Positions 24,660 through 34,050 of a DNA stretch of 56,812 bases are shown here, piece after piece. The DNA lies in assembly GCF_000422905.1 (NCBI RefSeq), contig NZ_AUGY01000046.1, positions 1-56,812 of the forward strand. Reading direction: 5' to 3'. This DNA comes from Paenibacillus alginolyticus DSM 5050 = NBRC 15375. Its GTDB lineage: Bacteria > Bacillota > Bacilli > Paenibacillales > NBRC-103111. The notes under the pieces were generated by a model that worked only from the letters and a program-made list of their open reading frames with translations, was not told where the DNA came from and made no database searches. The position numbers and the translations under genes are program-made. The number at the start of each line of letters is the position of its first letter. The first letter of the stretch is position 1.

Positions 24660-26339
24660 TTACTTCACTTGCTCCATTTGTTGTCTAGCAATTGTCATAA
24701 TATCCTTAGCAAGGAACGCTTTATCTTTATTTTCCGCATACCATTTGTTCATAAAGTCTTCAAGCTGCTTGCCGCCGGCTTTATCCCATGCCGCTTGTGC
24801 GTCTTTAATCGCTTGTTCCGGGCTGTATTTCGCACCGCTGATGATGGCCTTAACAAAAATGTCGTTTTGCTCTTTAAGAATTGTTGTATTAAGAGTTTGG
24901 AGATCAGCAGGATAGACCGGCATATGTTCCCCATGCGTCATTCCAGGGTATTGTCTTTGCGAATCGAAATAAATTTTCTGAAGTTCTTTATACATGTCCG
25001 AACCGGCTTTCTGTTCTGGTACTGCAGTATTAAATCCGTTTATCGTAAAGTTGCACTTATCTGTTCCTGAAGAGTAGAACATTTCGTAGTCTAAAGCGTA
25101 GCCTACTTCATTTTTCGATTTCGTTGGATCGATGGTCTCACGGCAGCCATTGGCGCTCTTCTTCCAATGTGTCCCTTCGTCTCCGTTAATAACCTTCAAA
25201 GCGGTTTCCGGTTTCATCATGAAGTCAAGATAGCGGCCGACAGCTTCCGGCTCCTTCGCCTTGGCGCTCACAACAGTCGTCATTTGCACAGGATTATCAA
25301 CACCGCCGGTAAATGTTCCAAGCGGCGATTGCGGGTAGCCTAACGGAGCAATTTCCGCGCCTGCCACATTTTTCTTCAGCGTAGCAAAGTCGTTCATAAC
25401 CAAGTCATACATGCCGCCGGAAAATTTTACGTAAATGCCGATTTTACCATTCAGGAAGTCTTGTTTTGCCTTTGCGCCATCTTTATCATTGATGTAATCT
25501 TTATCGATAATGCCATCGTCATAGAGCTTCTTCTTAAAGGTCAGGGAGGCCAGCTGATTGTCCCACAGAGGGATTACTTTTCCATCTTTAGTTCCCCAGG
25601 CAATCAAATCTTTTGACGAATTTTCACCGAAAATTTCGTTGATGGCTTGTTCCGAATATGTGCTCATATTCATCCCGTACGTATCTTTCTTGCCATTGCC
25701 GTCAGGATCTTGTTCAGCAAATGCCTTGGCTACTTTCATAAGCTCTTCCGTTGTTGTCGGCATGCTCAAATTCAGCTTTTTCAACCAGTCGGTACGAATC
25801 AATAACATGTGCTGTATGACTGCTTCTTTTACTTTACCGACTTCATACAGCTTGCCATCCGGTTTCGTCCCCGCTTTCTTCAACTGAGGATACTGTTCCA
25901 GCAGCTTCTGGTATTCAGGCATGTATTTTAAGATGTCGTCAATAGGAAGAAGCTGCTTTTGATCGTACAGGCTGTTCCGAAACGGCGTGCTGTACTCGTT
26001 CACAATATCAGGCGCAGAACCGGAGGCAAATAGAACATTCAATTTTTTCGTAGACTCGCTTCGGAGGACAGGAACGTATTTCACATTCACAGGACCGTTT
26101 TGATTGATCCATTTGGTCCAACGATTTTCTTCATAGTTCCCCTCCGACGCAGGAACCCCTCCACGATCATACATGGAAACGGTAACATTTCCGCGTTTGG
26201 CAGCTGCTGACTCCTTCGGAGCATTCGTAGCCGTAGTACCGGCTGCCGCTCCTTCTTTCTTGTCGCTGCTGCAACCAACAAGCGTTGCTCCTAATGCTAC
26301 AACCCCTATTGTCATTCCCATCCACAGCTTTCTTTTCAT
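24660..26339 (-). CDS. ABC transporter solute-binding lipoprotein, LplA-like
   Basis: A 559-residue lipoprotein. The signal peptide MKRKLWMGMTIGVVALGATLVGC ends in the lipobox LVGC, with the Cys becoming lipid anchored. The mature part is a large type-I periplasmic-like binding fold of the LplA/YtcQ class (DIVNEYSTPFRNSLYDQKQLLPIDDILKY, WLKKLNLSMPTTTEELMKVAKAF). These proteins bind oligosaccharides, often uronate-containing. I chose ATG at 26339 because AGGAGGG is 7 bases upstream; an in-frame TTG lies at 26345. It follows two permease genes in one operon. No ATPase gene is present, as usual for this class, which uses a shared MsmX-type ATPase. Confidence 0.92.
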   Translation of the reverse strand: MKRKLWMGMTIGVVALGATLVGCSSDKKEGAAAGTTATNAPKESAAAKRGNVTVSMYDRGGVPASEGNYEENRWTKWINQNGPVNVKYVPVLRSESTKKLNVLFASGSAPDIVNEYSTPFRNSLYDQKQLLPIDDILKYMPEYQKLLEQYPQLKKAGTKPDGKLYEVGKVKEAVIQHMLLIRTDWLKKLNLSMPTTTEELMKVAKAFAEQDPDGNGKKDTYGMNMSTYSEQAINEIFGENSSKDLIAWGTKDGKVIPLWDNQLASLTFKKKLYDDGIIDKDYINDKDGAKAKQDFLNGKIGIYVKFSGGMYDLVMNDFATLKKNVAGAEIAPLGYPQSPLGTFTGGVDNPVQMTTVVSAKAKEPEAVGRYLDFMMKPETALKVINGDEGTHWKKSANGCRETIDPTKSKNEVGYALDYEMFYSSGTDKCNFTINGFNTAVPEQKAGSDMYKELQKIYFDSQRQYPGMTHGEHMPVYPADLQTLNTTILKEQNDIFVKAIISGAKYSPEQAIKDAQAAWDKAGGKQLEDFMNKWYAENKDKAFLAKDIMTIARQQMEQVK

Positions 26340-26396
26340 GCGCAAACCCTCCTGTTTATATTGAAAAGTTTTGGTAAACGTGGAACCCCATTTGGT

Positions 26397-27269
26397 TTAA
26401 CCCTTAACAGAACCAAGCATAACGCCTTTGACAAAATATCTTTGCAGAAACGGATAAACGATCAGCATCGGGACCACCATAACGACAACGCCGACAGATT
26501 TGACCATTTCCGTAGCAACCATTTGCTGCTCCTCTGATACCAGGGAAGGTGAATTTAAGATATCGTTCTTTTGCAGCATCGCTTGGACAACGACCGTCAA
26601 ATTCTGCATGTCACTCTTATTGATGTACATCAGAACGCTCATAAACGCATTCCAATAGTTAATTCCATAGAACAAGGCTAAAGTAGCCAGCATCGGAAGA
26701 GATAGCGGCAATACGATTCGAATGAGGAGCGATACGTCGCTGCATCCATCAATTCGCGCTGCTTCTTCCACTTCATGAGGAATATTCTCAAAGTAGCTTT
26801 TCATGAGCAGCATATTATAGGTGCTGATAAACCCGGTGAGCCACAGAGACCAATAGGAGTCGATTAAAGACATGTTCTTTACGACGAGATAAGTAGGGAT
26901 CAATCCACCTGAGAACAACATCGTAAACACCATGGCAAGCACAAACTTGCGTCGTCCTATCAAATAGCTTCTCGACAACGGATAGGCTGCCAATACCGTC
27001 CCCGCCATACTAAGTGCAACACCGACAATTGTAATGAAAATGCTATTTTTAAAAGCAGAGAAAGCCGGGCTTGTTAGAAAGAAAACCTTATATGCTGTAA
27101 ACTGCAAGCCCACCGGCCAGAAGAAGACATGTCCCGAATCTACGGCCGAACGCTCACTCATGGATAGCGCTATGATATGAATAAATGGGAGTAAACAGGT
27201 TAAGGCAATTGCCCCGAGTACAACATAATTAACTGTGTAGAAAACTTTTTCACCTTTTGTCGCTTTCAT
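26397..27269 (-). CDS. ABC transporter permease, LplC/YtcP-like
   Basis: A 290-residue carbohydrate importer permease of the CUT1 group. There are six hydrophobic segments, and the cytoplasmic coupling loop EEAARIDGCSDVSLLIRIVLPLSLPMLA is seen at about residues 188-215. RBS GAGGAGGGG precedes the ATG at 27269. It lies 21 bases after the other permease gene, making a heterodimeric channel with it. Substrate is probably the same oligosaccharide handled by the binding protein. Confidence 0.93.
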   Translation of the reverse strand: MKATKGEKVFYTVNYVVLGAIALTCLLPFIHIIALSMSERSAVDSGHVFFWPVGLQFTAYKVFFLTSPAFSAFKNSIFITIVGVALSMAGTVLAAYPLSRSYLIGRRKFVLAMVFTMLFSGGLIPTYLVVKNMSLIDSYWSLWLTGFISTYNMLLMKSYFENIPHEVEEAARIDGCSDVSLLIRIVLPLSLPMLATLALFYGINYWNAFMSVLMYINKSDMQNLTVVVQAMLQKNDILNSPSLVSEEQQMVATEMVKSVGVVVMVVPMLIVYPFLQRYFVKGVMLGSVKG

Positions 27270-27289
27270 GTGAACGCCCCTCCTCGTTA

Positions 27290-28255
27290 TCAGAATAAAG
27301 CTTGGTCGAATTTGCGGGCGATCCTGTTAGCTACCAGTACGAGCGTACAGCCAATGACGGATTCGAACAGCCCCATCGCCGTAGTTACGCTAAATTGCGC
27401 ATTTCCCAAACCTATTTTATAAATATAAGTACTTATGACTTCCGACACGTCAGCTACCGCTGAGTTCTGCAGGTTATAAATCTGGTCAAATCCGACCTCC
27501 ATCAATTGACCCATAGCCAAAATGAGCAGCAGGATGATCGTGTGACGAATGCCTGGAATCGTAATGTGCCAAATTTGCCGCCACTTCGAAGCGCCGTCCA
27601 TACCTGCTGATTCGTAAAGGGCAGGATCTATGTTCGTCAGAGCAGCCAAATAAATAATTGTGCTAAACCCCATTTCCTTCCAAACCCCTGAACCAACGAA
27701 TACGGCAACCCAAGATTTTGACTCATAAAGAAAGGTTATAGGTTCAATATTGAATAGCTTGAGTACCTTGTTGATCGAGCCGTAATCGGTTGCAAATAAG
27801 GATAACACGAGACCTGCGACGATGACCCAAGAGAAAAAATGCGGCAGATAGATGATCGTTTGAACCCATTTCTTGAACCATGTCTTCCTCACTTCATTAA
27901 GCAGAATGGCGAGGAAGATGGGAACCGGGAACCCGACAACCAAATTCAAAAAGCTGAGCCAAAAGGTGTTCCATATAATCTGGAGCGTACTGGCGCTGGA
28001 AAACAAAACTTTAAAATTTTTCAGGCCAACCCATGGACTGTGCAAAATACCATCAGCAAAATTGTAGTTTTTAAAAGCGATAACAAGTCCGCCCATAGGC
28101 CAATATTTGAACAAAATGTAATAAGCAATGACAGGGGCAAGCATGATAAAAAGCGGAATATTTTGTTTCAATCTTCTTCTTCGTCTCAGCTGCCAAGCTT
28201 TTTGCTCACTTGCCGTTAGGGGGAGTCTAGGAGCTTCATTGATATTTCCGTTCAA
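27290..28255 (-). CDS. ABC transporter permease, LplB/YteP-like
   Basis: A 321-residue CUT1 permease. An N-terminal basic stretch (KAWQLRRRRRLKQN) precedes six membrane segments, and the coupling motif YESAGMDGASKWRQIWHITIPGIRHTI lies in the usual place. The start is a TTG at 28255 with AAGGAG about 10 bases upstream. It is the first gene of the three-gene transporter operon; the promoter lies in the 430-base region upstream. Confidence 0.92.
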   Translation of the reverse strand: MNGNINEAPRLPLTASEQKAWQLRRRRRLKQNIPLFIMLAPVIAYYILFKYWPMGGLVIAFKNYNFADGILHSPWVGLKNFKVLFSSASTLQIIWNTFWLSFLNLVVGFPVPIFLAILLNEVRKTWFKKWVQTIIYLPHFFSWVIVAGLVLSLFATDYGSINKVLKLFNIEPITFLYESKSWVAVFVGSGVWKEMGFSTIIYLAALTNIDPALYESAGMDGASKWRQIWHITIPGIRHTIILLLILAMGQLMEVGFDQIYNLQNSAVADVSEVISTYIYKIGLGNAQFSVTTAMGLFESVIGCTLVLVANRIARKFDQALF

Positions 28256-28529
28256 GGCTGCTTCACTCCTTACTTCAATGTAATAAACCTATCATAAAAG
28301 TTTTGATCCAAAAAACCCTTAAAAAATTATAGGAAAATCTATAAATTCATTGGGTATGTGTCCAGATAAAAAAAGACAGCTTACTCCATCATTAGTCGAA
28401 TTGTATAGGTTAATGATGCGCAAATTCCACCTAAGAGGTATATGTGTAAACATTTGCTTGCTAATCCGTGTAAAGTTGTAGTTTCTACAATTTTAGGCGA
28501 TCAAATCCACGTTTTCCATGCGATTGTTG

Positions 28530-28626
28530 TAGGCATGTCCCCACATCTCACTCAGCTAAGCAAAATCCACAACAAACCCACGCATGCCTAATAGAAGAGA
28601 AGCTTAACCTCCCCTCCAGCCCAACT
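28530..28626. repeat. Degenerate intergenic repeat, copy 1
   Basis: It shares the pattern CCCACATCTCACTCAGCTAA and, further on, AAGCTTAACCTCCCCTCCAG with the stretch at 44941-45020. Internally TAGGCATG and CATGCCTA form an 8-base inverted repeat. Confidence 0.55.
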
Positions 28627-28633
28627 TAAAACA

Positions 28634-28667
28634 CAAAAAGCCGCCTCCCGCAAAGGGAAGCAGCCTA
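28634..28667 (-). terminator. Rho-independent terminator after the LacI-type gene
   Basis: AGGCTGCTTCCC pairs with GGGAGGCGGCTT (several G-U pairs) around TTTGC and is followed by a T tract on the minus strand. It lies 17 bases after the stop at 28684. Confidence 0.75.
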
Positions 28668-28683
28668 ATAAGCTGCAAATATA

Positions 28684-29703
28684 TTACTCAAAAGCCATTG
28701 GAGCCGCAGTTGATTGCCTAACAATCAGCTCTGGGGGCATCACAACACGCTGCTTGGCTTTCGCTTCTTTCTTCAATTCCTGGATTAGCAAATCCACGAC
28801 CATTTTCCCCATCGGCTCAATCGGCTGAGCGACAGTCGTAAGAGGTGGGTCTGTGACGGAAGCCAGGATCGTGTTATCGAAACCGATCACGGACAGCTCC
28901 TCTGGCACGCGCAAGCCAAGCTGTTTAGCCGCCTGAAGCGCACCAATAGCGAGCAAATCGTTACAACAGAATAGCGCGGTCGGCCGATCAAGGCTCGATT
29001 GTCCCAGCAGTTCAAGCGCTTCACGCTTTCCATCCGCTACAACGTAGTGGCAGTTGCGTACGCTGTTTGCTGGCAGCTGAATCCCTGCTTCTTCCAGCTT
29101 GCTCTTGAAGCCGCGCACCCTTTCGCGGCTGCTGCTTACTTTCGAGTGCTCAGCCAGAATGGCCATGCGCCGATGGCCCAAATCGAGTAGATGCGTTGCG
29201 GACAACGCACCTCCGACAAAGTCATCCACCACGACAGTATGAACGTCGAGATCAGGCATTTCCCTCGCGATCATAGCAATGGGGATCGCTCTCTCCATCA
29301 ATGGAGTCAGCATGTCTTTATTATCCATCCCCGTACCGATGATCATGGCATCCACGCTTTTTTGCTGGAGCAAATTCAGATATCGCTCCACCCGTTCATC
29401 TTTATTGTCGCTGCTGCAAATGACCAAACTATACCCCATATGATGGCCTTGGTCCTCTACAGCTCGAGCAATTTCAGCAAAAAAAGGATTGGAAATATCA
29501 GGCACAAGCAGACCTAATGTATAGGTCTTTTTACCAGTCAGTGCTGACGCGATAACGCTAGGCTGATAATTGAGCCGCTCCATAATTTTTATGATTTCAC
29601 CGCGTCGTTCTTCGCTTATTTTTCCTTTGCCGTTCATGACCTGTGAGACCGCCGCAATGGACACACCGGCCTCTCTTGCCACATCATAGATGGTTGCCTT
29701 CAT
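28684..29703 (-). CDS. LacI-family transcriptional regulator
   Basis: A 339-residue regulator. The N-terminal helix-turn-helix ATIYDVAREAGVSIAAVSQVMNGKGKIS is followed by the hinge helix YQPSVIASALTGKKT and a periplasmic-binding-like effector domain (LGLLVPDISNPFFAEIARAVE, LFCCNDLLAIGALQAAKQLG, VIGFDNTILASVTDPPLTTVAQP). It is the last gene on the strand after the iol genes, with its own promoter and an operator over the -35 box. It probably represses the inositol operon on binding an inositol-derived effector. That replaces the DeoR-type IolR of Bacillus subtilis. The effector is inferred. Confidence 0.88.
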   Translation of the reverse strand: MKATIYDVAREAGVSIAAVSQVMNGKGKISEERRGEIIKIMERLNYQPSVIASALTGKKTYTLGLLVPDISNPFFAEIARAVEDQGHHMGYSLVICSSDNKDERVERYLNLLQQKSVDAMIIGTGMDNKDMLTPLMERAIPIAMIAREMPDLDVHTVVVDDFVGGALSATHLLDLGHRRMAILAEHSKVSSSRERVRGFKSKLEEAGIQLPANSVRNCHYVVADGKREALELLGQSSLDRPTALFCCNDLLAIGALQAAKQLGLRVPEELSVIGFDNTILASVTDPPLTTVAQPIEPMGKMVVDLLIQELKKEAKAKQRVVMPPELIVRQSTAAPMAFE

Positions 29704-29744
29704 CCTACTACCCCATTTTTCTTGAAGGATACTTTTTTTCTTCC

Positions 29745-29783
29745 ATTATGAAGGGGCTGACGGGAACTTGCAAACCGGTTTAC
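29745..29783 (-). promoter_or_regulatory. Promoter and operator of the LacI-type gene
   Basis: On the minus strand, -35 TTGCAA (29768-29773) and -10 CATAAT (29745-29750) are 17 bases apart. The palindrome GTAAACCGGTTTGC (29770-29783) overlaps the -35 box and has the central CG typical of LacI-type operators, suggesting autoregulation. Confidence 0.6.
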
Positions 29784-30604
29784 GCTTCGCGTGGCTTCGT
29801 CATGATCCAAGCATGTTCCGGATCATTATGAAACTTCCATGTTCGGGTAGGTCCCGCCATAACATTCAGGTAATACACATCATAGCCTGGAGGCGCCGAA
29901 ACAGGGTGATAGCCACGCGGAACGAGCACGGTTTCACCATTCTTAACAATCAGCGTCTCATCGAGCGACCGGTCGTCCGTATACACACGCTGGACCGCAA
30001 AACCATGCCCCGGATCAACACGATAATAATACGTTTCTTCCAGAAACGATTCGTCTGGAAGCGCATCACGATCATGCTTATGAGGCGGGTAGCTTGACCA
30101 GTGCCCATTCGGTGTGAAAACTTCAACCACAAGCAAGCTATCCGCTGGTTCCTGCTCTGGCAATATGTTATGGATTTGGCGCTCTATATTGCCATAACCA
30201 CGCGTTTCTACCCCTACCTGATCAGGAGAGATCAGACGTGCACTATGGTTGCCAGCGCCAGGAGCGGAGCAAATAGCAAGTTCCACCGCTGTCAGCGCGA
30301 TGACTTCGTAGCGATCATCATTTGGTACATAGACGGAATATGGCGGGACTTTCTCAAATACGCTCATCCGCTGCCCAATATTTTTCCACTCTGCTTGCTT
30401 GGTAAGCACATCGGCTTTACCAGTGAGCAAGACCAGACAAACTTCCAGCCCAGCTGTCTCACGGCTCAAGATTTGCCCCTCCGCAAGCTGTACAACTTCG
30501 AAACCAACATACTGCCATCCAGCTGATTCTGGAGTCACTTTTAAAAGGCTGCCTTCCTCATTCGGGGAGGAGGAAGGCGTTACGATCAGTTTGGACCTGT
30601 TCAT
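29780..30604 (-). CDS. iolB: 5-deoxy-glucuronate isomerase
   Basis: A 274-residue cupin enzyme converting 5-deoxy-glucuronate to 2-deoxy-5-keto-gluconate in myo-inositol catabolism. The signature is YPPHKHDRDALPDESFLEETYYYRVDPGHGFAVQRVY with conserved His and Glu of the metal site, followed by ETVLVPRGYHPVSAPPGYDVYYLNVMAGP. It is the last structural gene of the iol operon. GGAAGGAG precedes the ATG at 30604. Confidence 0.97.
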   Translation of the reverse strand: MNRSKLIVTPSSSPNEEGSLLKVTPESAGWQYVGFEVVQLAEGQILSRETAGLEVCLVLLTGKADVLTKQAEWKNIGQRMSVFEKVPPYSVYVPNDDRYEVIALTAVELAICSAPGAGNHSARLISPDQVGVETRGYGNIERQIHNILPEQEPADSLLVVEVFTPNGHWSSYPPHKHDRDALPDESFLEETYYYRVDPGHGFAVQRVYTDDRSLDETLIVKNGETVLVPRGYHPVSAPPGYDVYYLNVMAGPTRTWKFHNDPEHAWIMTKPREA

Positions 30605-30621
30605 GTTAACGTCTCCTTCCC

Positions 30622-31665
30622 TTACTGAGATACCGAGGTCTGTTTAAGCAAATCTAACGCCTCGCTCACTTTTACCGGCCGGCCCAAACGGGAAGACAGC
30701 TTAGCAGCTAACGCGATCCGCTCAGCCTGCATACCGTCATAGCCGCTCACAGGCACAGGCTTATTATTCAACAGACAATCGATGAAAATCTGTGTTTCTT
30801 CCATATAGGCAGCTTGATAGCGTTCCAGGAAGAAATGCAGCGGCTTTTCGCTAACAATAGCATCCGCCGTACTAATTACAGCCGTGTTAGGGTGATCGTT
30901 GGCAACAGCTACACTGCCTTTGGAGCCGAACACTTCAACCCGTTGGTCATAGCCGTATACCGCTTGACGGCTGTTATCGATGACACCGAGAGCACCGTTC
31001 TGGAACCGCAGCGTTACGATGGCGGTATCGACATCACCGTGCTCGGCGAAAACCGGGTTAATGAGCACATTGCCCTGCGCATACACTTCCTCAACCTCGC
31101 TTCCCGCTACATAGCGGGCCATGTCGAAGTCATGGATCATCATATCCATGAAAATGCCGCCCGACACCTTGATGTAATCAGCGTGTGGTGGATTCGGATC
31201 ACGGGACGTGATTTTCACAATATGCGGATCGCCAATTGTTCCTCCTTGAACAACCTCGCGAACCCGCTTGAAGTTGTGGTCAAATCTGCGATTGAAGCCG
31301 ATTTGCAGCTTCACACCTGCCTGATTTACCGCTGCAATAGCCGCTTCGGTTTGGGTAATATCCATGCTGATTGGTTTTTCGCAGAAAATATGTTTACCCG
31401 CCAGTGCCGCCAGTTGAATGAGCGGGACATGTGTATCCGTGGATGAGCAAATAAAGATGGCGTCAATGTCTGGATTATCAATAAGCTCATGGCTATCCTT
31501 TGTAACCGTCTTAATCTGACGTGAAGCAGCCCATGCCTCTAACTCAGGACCGGCAAACAAATCACTCACCGCGATGATTTCAACTTGAGGTATTCTCAGC
31601 AGATTGTCTGCGTGGATTTTACCAATTCTGCCTGCACCAATGATACCGATTTTAATTTTATTCAT
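30622..31665 (-). CDS. iolG: Inositol 2-dehydrogenase
   Basis: A 347-residue Gfo/Idh/MocA enzyme oxidising myo-inositol to scyllo-inosose with NAD+. Seen: IGIIGAGRIGKIHADNLL, GKHIFCEKPISMD (EKP motif), LQIGFNRRFDHNFKRVRE, VSGGIFMDMMIHDFDMARY and GVIDNSRQAVYGYDQRVEVFG, which follow IolG closely. It overlaps the iolJ stop by one base and precedes iolB by 17 bases. It catalyses the first pathway step, although it lies late in the operon. Confidence 0.93.
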   Translation of the reverse strand: MNKIKIGIIGAGRIGKIHADNLLRIPQVEIIAVSDLFAGPELEAWAASRQIKTVTKDSHELIDNPDIDAIFICSSTDTHVPLIQLAALAGKHIFCEKPISMDITQTEAAIAAVNQAGVKLQIGFNRRFDHNFKRVREVVQGGTIGDPHIVKITSRDPNPPHADYIKVSGGIFMDMMIHDFDMARYVAGSEVEEVYAQGNVLINPVFAEHGDVDTAIVTLRFQNGALGVIDNSRQAVYGYDQRVEVFGSKGSVAVANDHPNTAVISTADAIVSEKPLHFFLERYQAAYMEETQIFIDCLLNNKPVPVSGYDGMQAERIALAAKLSSRLGRPVKVSEALDLLKQTSVSQ

Positions 31666-32540
31666 TATGCGTTCCCTCCCGCTTTGCCTGTTGAACCGAA
31701 TAATTGAATTTTAGCTCTAACGGAGGCGATGATCGCTTCCCGTGCCGGCATTAAATAGTTCCTTGGATCGTATGCCTCCGGATGCTCATTCAAGAACGAA
31801 CGGATAGCGGCTGTACAAGCGATTTGATTATCTGTATTCACGTTGATTTTGGCTGTACCGCAAGCGATAGCCTGACGGATCTCTTCATCTGGCAGACCGC
31901 TTCCGCCATGAAGCACAAGCGGCAGTCCAGTCAGCGTTCTAATTTCCGCCATTCTATCGAAACCAAGCTTTGGCTGTCCCCGATAAGGACCGTGAACCGA
32001 TCCAAGGGCAGGAGCTAAACAATCGATCCCTGTCTCCCTCACTAAACGAACACAGTCCTCGGCAACAGCGTACATGCCTTCGGCTTCGTCTACGACTAAG
32101 TCATCCTCGCGTCCGGTAATTCGGCCAAGCTCCGACTCCACCGAAACACCAAGCACATGCGCGGCTTGTGTCACCTGACGAGTAACCTCAATATTGTGCT
32201 CGAGTGTATGATGAGAAGCATCGATCATGACAGAGGTAAAACCGGCATGGATGGCACGAATACATAGGTCATAACTGGTTCCGTGGTCTAGATGAAGAGC
32301 TACTGGGACGGTTACCCCATAGTGCTCAATCAGCGATTTCACCATTCCTACAATACAGGGCAGTCCGCCCATGTAAGGGATATAAGCTTCACTAACGCCT
32401 AGAATGACAGGCGCTTGTTCCTGCTGAGCAGCCTGTAAAATCGCTTGTGTAAATTCTAGGTTATTCAAATTAAACTGCCCGACCGCATATTTGCCTGCCA
32501 AAGCCTGCTGCAGCATCTCTTTCATTGAAACGAGCGTCAT
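31665..32540 (-). CDS. iolJ: 6-phospho-5-dehydro-2-deoxy-D-gluconate aldolase
   Basis: A 291-residue class II aldolase cleaving 2-deoxy-5-keto-gluconate 6-phosphate to DHAP and malonate semialdehyde. Zinc-site motifs are [45 protein letters not shown] and [30 protein letters not shown]. It is named IolJ rather than FbaA because of its place in the iol operon. The start at 32540 has AGGAGAGG upstream; an upstream GTG at 32549 is less likely. Confidence 0.9.
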   Translation of the reverse strand: MTLVSMKEMLQQALAGKYAVGQFNLNNLEFTQAILQAAQQEQAPVILGVSEAYIPYMGGLPCIVGMVKSLIEHYGVTVPVALHLDHGTSYDLCIRAIHAGFTSVMIDASHHTLEHNIEVTRQVTQAAHVLGVSVESELGRITGREDDLVVDEAEGMYAVAEDCVRLVRETGIDCLAPALGSVHGPYRGQPKLGFDRMAEIRTLTGLPLVLHGGSGLPDEEIRQAIACGTAKINVNTDNQIACTAAIRSFLNEHPEAYDPRNYLMPAREAIIASVRAKIQLFGSTGKAGGNA

Positions 32541-32578
32541 GAAGTTCACCTCTCCTGTCGATAAGGTCTTACCCGCTG

Positions 32579-34024
32579 TTACCAGCGAGCAGTGACCATT
32601 TTCTTACGCGTATAGAACTCCACGCCGTCCGTCCCATTCGCGTGCAAATCGCCGTAGAACGATTTTTTCCAGCCAGAGAAAGGGAAGAAAGCCATCGGTG
32701 CAGGAACGCCTAAGTTAATGCCGAGCATACCGGCATCGATATTTTCACGGAATTGGCGTACATTGCTGCCATCCTTAGTGAAAAGACATGCGCCATTGGC
32801 AAAATCGGAGCGATTGGAGAGCTCGATCGCTTCCTCAAGAGTAGCCACTCTCACGATGGAAAGAACAGGAGCAAAAATCTCGTCCTCCCAAATTTTCATC
32901 CCGCACTCGACTTGGTCAAAGATCGTAGGCCCCACGAAATAACCTTGCCCCTCAGAAGCAGCGTCCTTACGGCCGTCCCGGACCAGAAGCGCTCCTTCGG
33001 TTTCACCGATTTCAATATATTTAAGCGTTCTTTCTTTATGCTGACCGCGGATAACAGGCCCTAAGAAAATGCCTTCTTCCAATCCATTACCAATCGTAAT
33101 CCGATCAGCAGCTTCTAGCAGCTTACCGACTAGCGTATCGCCCACTTCTCCAACCGCTACCACGACGGAACAAGCCATACAGCGCTCGCCCGCAGAACCG
33201 AAGGCTGCATTAACGATTTCCTTCACGGCAATGTCCAAATCGGCATCCGGCATAACGATCGAGTGGTTTTTAGCTCCTGCGAGTGCTTGAACGCGTTTGC
33301 CATTGGCAGAAGCTGTTTTGTAAATATATTCGGCAACTGGCTGAGAGCCAACGAAAGAAATAGCTTTAACCTCTTTATGCTCAAGAAGGCCATTGACCAC
33401 GTCATGCGCACCATGAACGATATTGAGCACGCCAGCTGGCAAGCCCGCTTCATGGAACAGCTCAGCCAGGCGATTTGCCAGATGAGGTGTGCGTTCAGAT
33501 GGCTTCAGCACGAAAGTATTGCCGCAAGCAATCGCAAGCGGGAACATCCAGCAAGGCACCATCATCGGGAAGTTGAAAGGTGTGATACCGCCGATAACAC
33601 CGATCGGATAACGGTACATACCGGATTCAAGATTGGACGCGATGTCTGGAAGCTGTTTACCCATCATTAGCGATGGAGCCCCAGCGGCGAATTCTACGCA
33701 CTCGATGCCGCGAAGCACTTCTCCATAAGCTTCGTTGTAGCTTTTGCCGTTTTCTTGCGTAACGATTCGAGCCAGCTCTTCCCAATGCTCCACCAAAAGC
33801 TGTTGGTATTTGAATAATACACGTGCTCTACGTGGTACAGGTGTGCGGCTCCAGGTTTGGAATGCTTCTTGGGCCGTACGAACAGCGTGATCCACATCTG
33901 CCTTCGTCGAAATTGGAATATTAGCTAGAACTTCTTCTGTTGCAGGGTTATATACCGGTTCTGTTTGTGTGGATGTTGAAGCGATCCATTCGCCGCCGAT
34001 CCAGTTTTTCAAAGTTGTTGTCAT
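32579..34024 (-). CDS. iolA: Methylmalonate/malonate semialdehyde dehydrogenase (CoA-acylating)
   Basis: A 481-residue aldehyde dehydrogenase that turns malonate semialdehyde into acetyl-CoA and CO2. The N-terminus [65 protein letters not shown], the catalytic Cys in [15 protein letters not shown], and the C-terminal [36 protein letters not shown] all fit MMSDH. It is the last step of the inositol route. AAGGAG precedes the ATG. Confidence 0.97.
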   Translation of the reverse strand: MTTTLKNWIGGEWIASTSTQTEPVYNPATEEVLANIPISTKADVDHAVRTAQEAFQTWSRTPVPRRARVLFKYQQLLVEHWEELARIVTQENGKSYNEAYGEVLRGIECVEFAAGAPSLMMGKQLPDIASNLESGMYRYPIGVIGGITPFNFPMMVPCWMFPLAIACGNTFVLKPSERTPHLANRLAELFHEAGLPAGVLNIVHGAHDVVNGLLEHKEVKAISFVGSQPVAEYIYKTASANGKRVQALAGAKNHSIVMPDADLDIAVKEIVNAAFGSAGERCMACSVVVAVGEVGDTLVGKLLEAADRITIGNGLEEGIFLGPVIRGQHKERTLKYIEIGETEGALLVRDGRKDAASEGQGYFVGPTIFDQVECGMKIWEDEIFAPVLSIVRVATLEEAIELSNRSDFANGACLFTKDGSNVRQFRENIDAGMLGINLGVPAPMAFFPFSGWKKSFYGDLHANGTDGVEFYTRKKMVTARW

Positions 34025-34050
34025 ATGTGGACTCTCCTTAGTAGTTCGAA

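Larger units (their letters stand above)
28256..28683. other. Intergenic region upstream of the ABC transporter operon
   Basis: No gene is visible. The stretch contains the palindrome TTGTAG-TTT-CTACAA (28476-28490), a repeat-like segment at 28530-28626 shared with 44882-45020, and the terminator of the LacI-type gene at 28634-28667. The transporter operon promoter must lie here, but I see no box pair strong enough to name. Confidence 0.5.
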
